A DNA stretch of 12,055 nt from Hyphomicrobiaceae bacterium (GCA_017353825.1 JAFMSC010000082.1:1-12055); one strand, 5' to 3'. Shown: positions 1-6,747, counted from the first letter of the stretch. Numbers and translations: made by a program. The notes: generated from the letters alone by a model not told the origin.

Positions 1-101
1 GCCCAGCTATCGACCGTGACGGCCGCCGGCAGCACGTCCTGCGCAACCGGCGGTTGCTCACCCGCAGGGTGAGCCGGAACTTGGCGCTTGTCGTCCCCCA
101 T
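1..101 (-). CDS. Possible 5' end of a hypothetical gene running off the left edge
   Basis: On the minus strand an ATG at 99-101 opens a frame that stays open for 33 codons to the window edge. It begins MGDDKRQVPAHPAGEQPPVA and continues QDVLPAAVTVDSW. A purine-rich AGAGGG lies directly before the ATG, rather close for a normal ribosome binding site. The N-terminus is Pro/Ala-rich and hydrophilic, as in many flexible leader segments, and I recognise no family. It would be co-oriented with the ligase/transporter cluster and about 200 bp downstream of it. An 8-bp perfect hairpin (56-74) lies inside the frame. With so few codons in a GC-rich genome, an open frame could be chance. Confidence 0.35.
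   Translation of the reverse strand, partial: MGDDKRQVPAHPAGEQPPVAQDVLPAAVTVDSW
56..74. repeat. Perfect 8-bp hairpin with GCA loop
   Basis: GCTCACCC (56-63) and GGGTGAGC (67-74) are exact reverse complements around a GCA loop. Its core ACCCGCAGGGT (60-70) occurs again at 278-288 in the hairpin behind the ligase-like gene. It lies inside the possible reading frame at the left edge, or just outside a gene if that frame is false. No T-run follows on either strand, so it does not look like an intrinsic terminator. Confidence 0.5.
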
Positions 102-276
102 CCCTCTGACAAAGCGCAACTTCCGGCATCACGCAACCGTTCCAACTGCCGGTTTTAGGCTCAATGTTCAACTCGTGCCTTGCACCGAGCCGTCGACCGC
201 ACGCCGCGCGAGACAAGCATTGCTGTTTGCCGCCGGAACAAGCCGCCTCGCCGTCTCCCGTGCGTGCCGGGGGTCA

Positions 277-289
277 GACCCGCAGGGTC
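277..289 (-). other. Small hairpin just after the ligase-like stop codon
   Basis: GACCC (277-281), loop GCA, GGGTC (285-289) forms a 5-bp GC-rich stem 11 nt past the stop codon of the phenylacetate-CoA-ligase-like gene (301-303). An alternative stem GGGTC-A-GACCC (271-281) overlaps it. No run of T follows on the minus strand, so this is a possible 3'-end hairpin or Rho-dependent end rather than a clear intrinsic terminator. Confidence 0.3.
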
Positions 290-300
290 CGGCCCCAGGC

Positions 301-1539
301 TCACGTATATGTTCGCTCGTCGGCGATGACTTTGCCGTCGTTGGGGAGGGAGCCGGGGGCGACGAGCTCCACCTCGCCCTTGAGCTTGGTGACGGCCTGC
401 AGCGTCGCGGCGAGACTCGCCTTCAGGCCGGCATCGTCGGACGCCTCGGCACGCAGCGTCATGGTGTCCTGCTCGCCGGAGCGGGCCACCACCAGGCGCA
501 CGCGGCCGACGCCGGCGTGGCGCTTGGCGACCTCGGCCACCTGCTCGGGATGCACGAACATGCCCTTGACCTTGGTGGTCTGGTCGGCGCGGCCGAGCCA
601 GCCCTTGATGCGCATGTTGGTGCGCCCGCACGGGCTGACCCCCGGTAGCACGGCGGAGAGGTCTCCGGTGGCGAAGCGGATCATCGGATAGTCGCGGTTG
701 AAGGACGTGACGACCACCTCGCCTACCTCGCCGGGCGGCACTGGATCACCGGTGCCGGGGCGCACGATCTCCACGATCACGCCCTCGTCCACGATCATGC
801 CGTCGAGCGCCGAGCTCTCGTAGGCGATGATGCCGAGGTCGGCGGTGGCGTAGGTCTGGAAGGTGGCGACGCGGCGCTGCTTGTATTCGGCTCTGAGCGA
901 GGGGAATAGCGCGCCGCCGCCCACCACCGCCTTCTTGAAGGAGGTGGCGTCCTTGCCGGTGTCGCGTGCCTTGTCGAGCAGGATCTTGAGGTAGTCGGGC
1001 ACGCCCACGTAGACGGATGGCTTCAAGGCCTGGATCGCCTCGATCTGCTGCTCGGTGTTGCCGGGGCCGGCGGCAATCACGGCGCAGCCGAGCGCACGGG
1101 CGCCCGAATCGAGGATCCAGCCGCCTGGGGTGAGATGATAGGCGAAGGTGTTGTGCACGATGTCGCCCTTGCGCACCCCGGCCGCGAACAGCGCGCGGGC
1201 AGCGCGCCACCAGTCGGCGCCGCGGCCCTCGGGCTCGAAGATCGGACCTGGCGACATGAACATGCGCGCCACCTCGGTTGCTGAGGCCGTGGCGAAGCCG
1301 CCGAACGGCGGCCGGCGCGCCTGGAGGACATGCAACCCGGACTTGCGCAGGACGGGAAGGCTGGCCAGCGCCGCGCGCGAGGTCACGGCGGCCGGCTCGA
1401 CACCCTTGAGGTGGTCCGCCCATCCAGGCGCCGCGGCTATGGCTTGGCGGATCAGGTCGGCCATCAGATTGAATTGCGCGAGCTCGCGCTGCTCGGGATC
1501 GCGCGTCTCCAGCTGATCGAAAAATTGCGCCTCCGCCAT
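301..1539 (-). CDS. Phenylacetate-CoA ligase-like (PaaK family) AMP-binding protein
   Basis: This 412-aa protein resembles the PaaK branch of adenylate-forming enzymes, which activate aryl or alkyl carboxylates to acyl-CoA through an acyl-AMP in the cytoplasm. I start it at the ATG 1537-1539 (MAEAQFFDQLETRDPEQRE), preceded by GGAGAG at good spacing; an in-frame upstream start at 1629 has no such site. Visible motifs are TYATADLG (229-236, in place of the usual YGxTE), ATGD (290-293), GRADQTTKVKGMFVHPEQ (316-333, the hinge and C-terminal domain start) and a likely catalytic Lys in NDGKVIADERTY (K403). The usual Ser/Thr/Gly-rich phosphate loop (SSGTTGxP) is absent; its place holds FMSPGPIFEPEG (94-105). 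The gene is last in the liv-type cluster, which suggests it acts on the imported acid or its CoA ester. It could have reduced or altered ligase activity. The family call is firm; the substrate is unknown. Confidence 0.88.
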   Translation of the reverse strand: MAEAQFFDQLETRDPEQRELAQFNLMADLIRQAIAAAPGWADHLKGVEPAAVTSRAALASLPVLRKSGLHVLQARRPPFGGFATASATEVARMFMSPGPIFEPEGRGADWWRAARALFAAGVRKGDIVHNTFAYHLTPGGWILDSGARALGCAVIAAGPGNTEQQIEAIQALKPSVYVGVPDYLKILLDKARDTGKDATSFKKAVVGGGALFPSLRAEYKQRRVATFQTYATADLGIIAYESSALDGMIVDEGVIVEIVRPGTGDPVPPGEVGEVVVTSFNRDYPMIRFATGDLSAVLPGVSPCGRTNMRIKGWLGRADQTTKVKGMFVHPEQVAEVAKRHAGVGRVRLVVARSGEQDTMTLRAEASDDAGLKASLAATLQAVTKLKGEVELVAPGSLPNDGKVIADERTYT

Positions 1540-1665
1540 TCGTCGCTCTCCGTCCCTAGCAGCTCGCGCCGGCAAATGTGCGCTGGCCGCTCGCGGTGTG
1601 TTCTTGCCGGGCGTTGCGTGGATCGTCAACCGCTACGCGGGACCCCTCAGCGCTTGACAGCCTCG

Positions 1666-1690
1666 CCCCGCAAGCGCCATCGGCGCGGGG
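1666..1690 (-). other. GC-rich stem-loop right after the livF stop
   Basis: GCGCC (1674-1678), loop ATC, GGCGC (1682-1686) forms a perfect 5-bp stem. It is extended by CCCC (1666-1669) pairing with GGGG (1687-1690) across a 4-nt bulge. On the minus strand it begins 3 nt after the livF stop codon and lies within the 154-bp gap before the ligase-like gene. No T-run follows, so I read it as a 3' mRNA-protecting or attenuating hairpin, not a full terminator. Downstream expression could be partly reduced. Confidence 0.4.
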
Positions 1691-1693
1691 GGA

Positions 1694-2533
1694 TCACGCC
1701 AGCCAGCGCTTGCGGCGCTTGTAGGACTTCACGTCGCGGAAGCTCTTGCGGTTGCCGCCGCCGATGCCGAGGTAGAACTCGGCGACATCCTCGTTCTCGC
1801 GCAATGCCTTGGCCGCGCCGTCCATGACGATGCGGCCGTTCTCCAGGATGTAGCCGTAGGTGGCATACTTCAGCGCCATGTGGGTGTTCTGCTCGGCCAA
1901 CAGCACCGAGACGCCCTGCTCGGCATTGAGCCGCTGCACGATCTCGAAGATTTCCTCGACCAGCTGTGGAGCGAGCCCCATGGAGGGCTCATCGAGCAGG
2001 ATCATCTTGGGCCGCGACATGAGGGCCCGCCCGATGGCGCACATCTGCTGCTCGCCGCCGGAGATGTAGCCGGCGAGCGAGGAGCGACGCTCTTTGAGGC
2101 GCGGGAAATAGCGGTAGACCATGTCGAGGTCGGCACCGACGGCGTCGCGGCCATCCTTGCGGGTGAAGGCGCCCGTCTGCAGGTTCTCCTCCACCGTGAG
2201 ATGGCCGAAACAATGGCGGCCCTCCATCACCTGGACGCAGCCGCGGCGCACGAGGTCGTTGGGGGTGAGGCCGTCCACGCGCTCGCCGGCGAACTCGATG
2301 GCGCCCTTGGTGACCTCGCCGCGTTCGGAGCGGATCAGGTTGGAGATGGACTTGAGGGTGGTGGACTTGCCGGCGCCGTTGGCGCCAAGCAGCGCCACAA
2401 TGCCGCCCGGCGCCACCTGCAGCGACACACCCTTCAGCACCAGGATGACGTGGTCGTAGATCACCTCGATGTTATTGACGGCGAGCATTGCGCCGGCCGT
2501 CGCGGGCTTGGGGGCGGATTGGGGAGCGGACAC
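1694..2533 (-). CDS. livF: HAAT-type ABC transporter ATP-binding protein LivF
   Basis: This 279-aa cytoplasmic ATPase is one of the two that power the importer. It shows Walker A GANGAGKST (50-58), Q-loop Gln101, signature ISGGEQQ (157-163), Walker B MILLDE (177-182) and AEQN (213-216) in the switch position, where LivF proteins carry Gln instead of His. The start is a GTG at 2531-2533 with AGGAG 8 nt upstream. The tail GGGNRKSFRDVKSYKRRKRW (258-277) is a basic extension beyond E. coli LivF (about 237 aa). It is familiar from LivF copies linked to acyl-CoA ligase genes rather than to amino acid uptake. The first 15 or so residues (Pro/Ala-rich) are also additional. The gene lies 124 bp after livK, separated from it by a large palindrome, and 154 bp before the ligase-like gene. 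Confidence 0.95.
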   Translation of the reverse strand: MSAPQSAPKPATAGAMLAVNNIEVIYDHVILVLKGVSLQVAPGGIVALLGANGAGKSTTLKSISNLIRSERGEVTKGAIEFAGERVDGLTPNDLVRRGCVQVMEGRHCFGHLTVEENLQTGAFTRKDGRDAVGADLDMVYRYFPRLKERRSSLAGYISGGEQQMCAIGRALMSRPKMILLDEPSMGLAPQLVEEIFEIVQRLNAEQGVSVLLAEQNTHMALKYATYGYILENGRIVMDGAAKALRENEDVAEFYLGIGGGNRKSFRDVKSYKRRKRWLA

Positions 2534-2553
2534 GGGTGCTGCTCCTGACTTCG

Positions 2554-2569
2554 CGATGTAGCGATGTAG
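2554..2569. repeat. Tandem CGATGTAG duplication
   Basis: CGATGTAG occurs twice without gap (2554-2561 and 2562-2569), and the second copy overlaps the first bases of the large palindrome at 2566. It could be a slippage product or the mark of the insertion that brought the palindrome. No matching copy is evident at the other end (CTACGATCCG), where only CTACGAT resembles an inverted partner. Confidence 0.5.
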
Positions 2570-2648
2570 GGCGAATGGGGCGAAGCCCGTAATCCGCCGC
2601 CTTGTGTGCGAACAGGCGGATTATGGGCCTCGCCCCAATCCGCCCTAC
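2566..2648. repeat. REP-like long imperfect palindrome between livK and livF
   Basis: The left arm (2566-2598, 33 nt) and right arm (2615-2648, 34 nt) are near-perfect reverse complements with a 16-nt loop; I count one single-base indel and about three mismatches. Ends are GTAGGGCG / CGCCCTAC and the loop-proximal ends are AATCCGCC / GGCGGATT. Repeats with the GTAGGGCGGATT...AATCCGCC theme are scattered between genes in many proteobacteria. In RNA it would fold into a very stable hairpin 9 nt after the livK stop. Such elements behind a binding-protein gene (as in E. coli malE-malF) protect the upstream message and lower downstream expression. That role here is inferred. Confidence 0.85.
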
Positions 2649-2657
2649 GATCCGCGC

Positions 2658-3974
2658 TCAGCTTTGGTTTGAGCAGTCGCGCGGGGTGATCCCCTTGTCC
2701 TTGGCGTACTTGGCGGCGGTCTCCTTGACCATGGGTGCGAGCAGGTTCTCTTCCGCCGTGTAGTAGTCGGAGATGATCTTCCAGGCCTTGCCGTCCCACT
2801 GGTGCAGGCGCGCCTGGTCGGCACCCTGGTGATCCTGGCAGGTGAACTTGAGCGGCTTGATCATGCCCTCGAACCCCAGCTCCTTGATGCGCTCCGCGGT
2901 CAGGTTCAGGTGCTCGAAGCCCCAGCGGATCTGCTCGCCAGTCAAGGGCTTGTTTCCGTACTTGCCCTGCGCGGTGCGGATCGCCTCCACGCCGATCATG
3001 GAGTTGATGAGCCCGCGGTTGTAGAGCACCTGGGCGAAGTTATCATGGGCCACAGACTTGCCTTTGGAGACCACGTACTTCTCCAGGTCCGCGTGCACCG
3101 CGAACTTGCCGGCTGGATGCTGCAACATGAGCGCCTTGTAGCCGGCGGCGTTCTCGCCCGCAGGGGTGACATCGGGCTCGGCGCCCGACCACCACACGCC
3201 GATCATCTTGTCGCGCGGGTAGCCGACTGCGGCAGCCTCAATAATGGAGGTGGAGTTCATGACACCCCAGCCCCACAGCAGCACGTAGTCGGGACGATCC
3301 TGACGGATCGAGAGCCACTGCGACTTCTGCTCCAGGCCCGGATGTGTGACGGGGACGCCCTTGTAGATGAAGCCATAGTGCTTGGCGAGCAGCTCCAGCG
3401 CCGGGATCGGCTCCTTGCCGTAGGGACTGTCGTGGTAGACGAGGGTAACCTTCTTGTCCTTAAGCTTGTCGAAGCCGCCGAGCTCCTTGGCGATGTGCTG
3501 GATGGCGATGTCGGCTGCAGTCCAGTAGCTGCCCATAGCGATGAAGTTCCAGGCGAACACCGAGCCGTCGCGGCTGTCGGAACGGCCGTAGCCCGTGGTC
3601 AGCAGCGGAATCTTGTCGCCTGGCACCTTCTCGGTGAGCGCGAAGGTGATGCCCGTTGACAGCGGCGAGACGTAGCCGGCACCAGTGGGGCCCTTGCCCT
3701 TGAGGCGCTCGTAGCACTCCACCCCCTTGTCGGTAGCGTACTGGGTCTCGCACTCCTCGTGCACGATCTTGACGCCGTTGATGCCGCCGTCGCGCTCGTT
3801 GACGAGCGTCCAGTAGTCGGCAACGCCGTCGGCGAACGGGATGCCGTTGGGCGCATAGGGCCCGGTGCGGTAGACCAGGGCGGGCAGGAACTGCTCGCCG
3901 TCGGCCAGCAGGGGCGCGGCAAGCGTCGACACGCCCACCACGGCCGAGGCTAGGGCCAGCATCGTTTTGAACAT
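2658..3974 (-). CDS. livK: HAAT-type ABC transporter substrate-binding protein (LivK-like)
   Basis: This is a 438-aa periplasmic binding protein that delivers substrate to LivH/LivM. The ATG at 3972-3974 follows GGAGGAAA at ideal distance, so I reject a longer frame opening at 4064. Residues 1-24 form a Sec signal peptide (MFKTMLALASAVVGVSTLAA core, cleavage likely after PLLA). The mature part has two Rossmann-like lobes: GPYAPNGIPFADGVADYW (38-55), YVSPLSTGIT (101-110), VTLVYHDSPYGKE (176-188) and DYVLLWGWGVMNS (229-241). Four cysteines remain after cleavage (75, 87, 379, 434); 75 and 87 could pair. At 438 aa it is longer than E. coli LivK/LivJ (about 370 aa), as is usual for the subgroup encoded with CoA ligases. 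The ligand is therefore more likely an organic acid than leucine, but this is inference. Confidence 0.93.
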   Translation of the reverse strand: MFKTMLALASAVVGVSTLAAPLLADGEQFLPALVYRTGPYAPNGIPFADGVADYWTLVNERDGGINGVKIVHEECETQYATDKGVECYERLKGKGPTGAGYVSPLSTGITFALTEKVPGDKIPLLTTGYGRSDSRDGSVFAWNFIAMGSYWTAADIAIQHIAKELGGFDKLKDKKVTLVYHDSPYGKEPIPALELLAKHYGFIYKGVPVTHPGLEQKSQWLSIRQDRPDYVLLWGWGVMNSTSIIEAAAVGYPRDKMIGVWWSGAEPDVTPAGENAAGYKALMLQHPAGKFAVHADLEKYVVSKGKSVAHDNFAQVLYNRGLINSMIGVEAIRTAQGKYGNKPLTGEQIRWGFEHLNLTAERIKELGFEGMIKPLKFTCQDHQGADQARLHQWDGKAWKIISDYYTAEENLLAPMVKETAAKYAKDKGITPRDCSNQS

Positions 3975-4023
3975 GGGGTTTCCTCCTTCCGATGTTCCGG
4001 CGGCTGCCGGGGTATGAAAGCTT

Positions 4024-4090
4024 GGGGCGTGGGGAATCGGGACCTTTGTTTCGTCCGCTCCCAATTGTTCCGCTTCTGTATTCCCACCCC
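4024..4090. repeat. Imperfect inverted repeat in the livM-livK gap
   Basis: GGGGCGTGGGGAAT (4024-4037) and ATTCCCACCCC (4080-4090) are inverted copies differing by a few bases, separated by 42 nt. The minus-strand reading of 4080-4104 (GGGAGTAGGGGTGGGAAT) resembles the repeat in the livH-livM gap at 5397-5427, so the two gaps seem to hold members of one family. A separate 13-bp near-palindrome, GCTGCAGTGCAGC, lies at 4111-4123. Besides these the 189-bp gap contains only the livK ribosome binding site. Confidence 0.5.
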
Positions 4091-4163
4091 TACTCCCTAT
4101 CCAGAAACTCGCTGCAGTGCAGCACGCCTTTCATCCATCCGGGTGCGCCCAGCGAATGGAAAC

Positions 4164-5363
4164 TCAATAGGGGAACGGCCAGAGCCGCAGCTTCTCCTTG
4201 GCCGTCGACCAAAGTCTTGCAAAGCCGCGCGGCTCGACGATGAGGAGGCAGCAGATGAGCGCACCAGTCACGATGTAGACCGTAAGCGACACCGTCTCGA
4301 CCGAGAGCGGAAGCCCGAGCGCGTACGGCACCTGGTCGAGCAGGATCGGCAGGATCAGGATGAAGGCGGCGCCCAGGAACGAGCCGAGGATCGAGCCGAG
4401 CCCGCCGATGATGACCATGAACAGGAGCTGGAACGAGCGGTCGATGTTGAAGGCCAACGGCTCCCACGCGCCGAGGTAGACAAAGGCCCATAAGGCGCCG
4501 GCCACGCCGACGACGAAGGAGGAAACCGCGAACGCTGTGAGCTTGGCGTAGAGCGGGCGGATGCCCATCAGCTCGGCGGCGATGTCCATGTCGCGGATCG
4601 CCATCCACTGGCGCCCGATGTTGCCGCGCACCAGGTTCTTCACCATGAAGGCGAAGACCATCACGAAGGTGAGGCACAGGAGATAGCGCTCGACCGAGGA
4701 GTTCACGACCAGGCCGAAGAAGTTGAGCTCCGGAGCGGCCACCGAACCTGAGGGCGTGTAGTTGGTGAACCACTTCACACGGATGAACACCCAGTCGAAG
4801 AAGAACTGGGCGGCGAGCGTGGCGACGGCGAGATAGAGCCCCTTGATGCGCAGGCTGGGGATGCCGAACAGCACGCCGACAAGGGCGGCGGCGAGGCCGC
4901 CCAAGAGGATCGAGGAGAGGACCGGCAGCGGCGGTAGGGTGATGGCAACGTCGAGCCAGTCGAGCGGCCCCCCGAGCGGCCCGTCGAGCCGCCAGCGGAT
5001 TGGCCAGCGGATTGGCCAGGGGATTGGCCAGGGGATTGGGATGTGTACGCCGGTCGCGAACTTGTAAGCCCCGTAGGCGCCGATCGCCATGAAGGCGCCG
5101 GCACCGAGCGAAATCTGGCCGCAGTAGCCGACAAGCACGTTGAGACCAATGGCTCCCAGCGCCAGGATCAGGAACGGGATGAGGATCGCGCGCAGCAGGT
5201 AGTCGTCGTCGAACGGCCAGACATGCAAGGTCGCCAGCAGCGGCACACCGACGAACGCGAATGCGAGGAGCCCATACAGCGCCATGCGATCCTGCCTGAT
5301 GGGAAAGATCGCCATATCGGCGGAATAGGAGGCCTTGAACTGCCCGGCTTCGCGATAGAGCAT
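4164..5363 (-). CDS. livM: HAAT-type ABC transporter permease LivM
   Basis: This is a 399-aa inner-membrane permease that pairs with LivH. I choose the ATG at 5361-5363 (MLYREAGQFKASYSADMAIF) because this N-terminus is familiar in ligase-linked LivM proteins; no strong ribosome binding site precedes it. A TTG ten codons earlier (5393) is less likely. Visible features are a first membrane span near 28-48, NVLVGYCGQISLGAGAFMAI (75-94), FGIPSLRIKGLYLAVATLAA (166-185) and GGLGSILGSFLGAAF (320-334), the cytoplasmic ATPase-contact region typical of the family. Unusually, residues 109-124 are a (P-I-P/R-W) x4 tandem array followed by GPLGGPL, in a loop where relatives I recall are shorter by roughly 25 residues. 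The DNA under it is a 12-bp minisatellite. The array is in-frame, so function may be kept. Confidence 0.93.
   Translation of the reverse strand: MLYREAGQFKASYSADMAIFPIRQDRMALYGLLAFAFVGVPLLATLHVWPFDDDYLLRAILIPFLILALGAIGLNVLVGYCGQISLGAGAFMAIGAYGAYKFATGVHIPIPWPIPWPIRWPIRWRLDGPLGGPLDWLDVAITLPPLPVLSSILLGGLAAALVGVLFGIPSLRIKGLYLAVATLAAQFFFDWVFIRVKWFTNYTPSGSVAAPELNFFGLVVNSSVERYLLCLTFVMVFAFMVKNLVRGNIGRQWMAIRDMDIAAELMGIRPLYAKLTAFAVSSFVVGVAGALWAFVYLGAWEPLAFNIDRSFQLLFMVIIGGLGSILGSFLGAAFILILPILLDQVPYALGLPLSVETVSLTVYIVTGALICCLLIVEPRGFARLWSTAKEKLRLWPFPY
4991..5038. repeat. 12-bp minisatellite, four units, inside livM
   Basis: Two copies of GCCAGCGGATTG (4991-5014) are followed by two copies of GCCAGGGGATTG (5015-5038), in exact register. 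On the coding strand each unit adds one Pro-Ile-Arg/Pro-Trp tetrapeptide. Because the unit is a multiple of three, copy number can change without breaking the frame. The pair-wise identity of neighbours suggests recent slippage or unequal exchange. Confidence 0.95.
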
Positions 5364-5396
5364 CGTTTCACTAAGCCCGCATGGCGTTCTCAAGAT

Positions 5397-5490
5397 GGGA
5401 GTGGGGAATACGGAATGGGGAGTGGGGTGCTGTGCTCTCGTCGCCTGTCATCCTCTGCTCCCCGACACTCCCGCCCCCGTTCTCCACTCC
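5397..5490. repeat. G-rich inverted repeat in the livH-livM gap
   Basis: The left arm (5397-5427) contains GGGAGTGGGG and GGGGAGTGGGG separated by AATACGGAAT. The right arm (5458-5490) is a degenerate inverted copy (CTCCCCGACACTCCC, then CCCCCGTTCTCCACTCC). The arms could form a long imperfect stem with a loop of about 30 nt. It fills nearly the whole gap between the livH stop and the livM start and belongs to the same sequence family as the repeat at 4024-4104. Confidence 0.55.
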
Positions 5491-5493
5491 GCA

Positions 5494-6423
5494 TCAAATC
5501 CGCTCGATGATGCGCTCGCCAAACAGCCCCTGCGGACGGCCGAGCAAGACGACCAGCGCCAGCACGTAGGCGAACCAGTATTCGATACCGCCACCGATGT
5601 AGGGGCCGAGGTAGGCCTCGGCGAGCTTCTCGCCGGCACCGATCAGGAGCCCGCCGATGATCGCACCGGGCACCGACGTGAAGCCACCGATAATGAGGAC
5701 GGGGAGCGCCTTGAGGGCCAGGAAGGTGATCGAGAACTGGACGCCGAGCTTGGTCCCCCAGACGGTGGCCGCAACCAGCGCCACCAACCCCGCCACCAGC
5801 CACACCACGAACCAGATCCAGGCGATGGGGATGCCCACCGACTGTGCCGCAGCGTGGTCGTCGGCGACGGCGCGCAGAGCGCGGCCGGTCTTGGTCCACT
5901 GGAAGAAGGCGGCGAGCCCCGCCACCAGCACGCCGGCGATCAGCCCGCCCAGCACGTCGAGCTGGTTCACCAGGATGCCACCGGGGAAGGTGCCTTCGAA
6001 CAGGAACCACGCGTCGGTAGGATAGAGGCGCAGCGGGTAGACGTCCGAGCCGAACAGCATCTGCGAGGCACCTTCGAGGACGAAGGTGACGCCGATGGTG
6101 GCCATGAACAGCGTAAGCGCGTCCTGGTTGACAAGCGGCCCCAGCGCGAAGCGCTCGATGAGCCAGGCGGTAATGGCCATGACCGCGGCCGCGAACAGGA
6201 GCCCGAGGGTAACGGCGCTCCACATCGGCATGGCGTGTGACACGAGGAAGTCGAGTGCGCGGACGAGGGCCAGGCCGGCGAGCAGGACCATGGCGCCCTG
6301 GGCGAAGTTGAAGACGCCCGACGCTTTGAAGATCAGAACGAACCCAAGCGCGACGAGCGAATAGAGCACGCCGGCAAGCAAGCCGCCGATCAGCACCTCC
6401 ATGAATTGACCGAAGGCAACCAC
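5494..6423 (-). CDS. livH: HAAT-type ABC transporter permease LivH
   Basis: This 309-aa inner-membrane permease forms the translocation pore with LivM. I start it at the GTG 6421-6423 (VVAFGQFMEVLIGG), preceded by GAGGGG seven bases upstream. The ATG at 6400-6402 has no ribosome binding site, and the longer frame to 6627 runs through repeat DNA and is low-complexity. Typical signatures are YSLVALGFVLIFKASGVFNF (21-40), AQGAM (41-45), the cytoplasmic loop TKTGRALRAVADDHAAAQSV (177-196), which contacts the ATPases, and GGFTSVPGAIIGGLLIGAGE (246-265). About eight membrane spans are expected. Length is normal for the family (about 290-310 aa). A 369-bp repeat-rich gap separates it from livG upstream, unusually wide for subunits of one complex. 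Confidence 0.93.
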   Translation of the reverse strand: MVAFGQFMEVLIGGLLAGVLYSLVALGFVLIFKASGVFNFAQGAMVLLAGLALVRALDFLVSHAMPMWSAVTLGLLFAAAVMAITAWLIERFALGPLVNQDALTLFMATIGVTFVLEGASQMLFGSDVYPLRLYPTDAWFLFEGTFPGGILVNQLDVLGGLIAGVLVAGLAAFFQWTKTGRALRAVADDHAAAQSVGIPIAWIWFVVWLVAGLVALVAATVWGTKLGVQFSITFLALKALPVLIIGGFTSVPGAIIGGLLIGAGEKLAEAYLGPYIGGGIEYWFAYVLALVVLLGRPQGLFGERIIERI

Positions 6424-6490
6424 CGAGATCCCCCTCAGCTCGAACGTGGAGGGTCGCAGGTCGGATGGGGTGCGCCCGCCCCAAGCGCCG

Positions 6491-6537
6491 CCCCCTCCCC
6501 TCTCGCCGCTTGCAGGGCGAAACCTAGGGTGAGGGGC
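6491..6537. repeat. CCCTCACCC-type intergenic repeat, copy 1
   Basis: Read on the minus strand, this stretch starts CCCCTCACCCTAGG and continues to GCAAGCGGCGAGAGGGGAGG. It matches in theme the common alphaproteobacterial intergenic repeat CCCTCACCCTAACCCTCTCCCCGC. It lies in the livG-livH gap. Its GGGTGAGGGG (6527-6536, plus strand) is an exact inverse of CCCCTCACCC at 6639-6648 in copy 2, so the two could pair over 102 nt. Confidence 0.55.
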
Positions 6538-6638
6538 AGCCCCAACGGAAAGCCTGTGCGCGGGGAGCCTGCGAGCACGTTCGATGCGCTGTTGGCCCTC
6601 TTCGAAGCGCCGTATTGACAGCGCCACGCTCGTGGCTT

Positions 6639-6686
6639 CCCCTCACCCCGGCCGTATCCCCCTCGCGCTTGGCTCATTGGCGCGAG
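6639..6686. repeat. CCCTCACCC-type repeat, copy 2, with hairpin
   Basis: This second, inverted member of the same repeat family begins CCCCTCACCCCGGCC. It continues into a 7-bp perfect inverted repeat, CTCGCGC (6662-6668) and GCGCGAG (6680-6686), with an 11-nt loop. Together with copy 1 it frames a roughly 200-bp block inside the livG-livH gap. I see no gene in this block. Confidence 0.5.
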
Positions 6687-6731
6687 CTCGCTCTTGCGGA
6701 TAGGCCGAGGTCGACGCGGAGAACCGATCCG

Positions 6732-6747
6732 AGACCCTGTTGGGTCT
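6732..6747 (-). other. Hairpin 45 nt downstream of livG
   Basis: AGACCC (6732-6737), loop TGTT, GGGTCT (6742-6747) is a perfect 6-bp stem. It lies soon after the livG stop (6793-6795) on the minus strand. No T-run follows, so it is not a convincing terminator. It may define a processed 3' end. Confidence 0.35.

Noticed and set aside
2802..3659. 285-aa open frame on the plus strand opposite livK
   Set aside because: Antisense shadow typical of high-GC coding DNA, with no family motif; livK is unmistakable.
4991..5038. Tandem array considered as a CRISPR or iteron-type origin
   Set aside because: Units are 12 bp without spacers, lie within livM and keep its frame.
5390..6484. 364-aa open frame on the minus strand over livH
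   Set aside because: Arg/Gly/Ala-rich shadow in another frame of the clearly recognisable livH, crossing its stop and the repeat gap.
6424..6627. Longer N-terminus for LivH (68 extra residues)
   Set aside because: The extension is encoded by the CCCTCACCC-type repeat and is low-complexity; the GTG at 6421-6423 has a good ribosome binding site and the expected family start.
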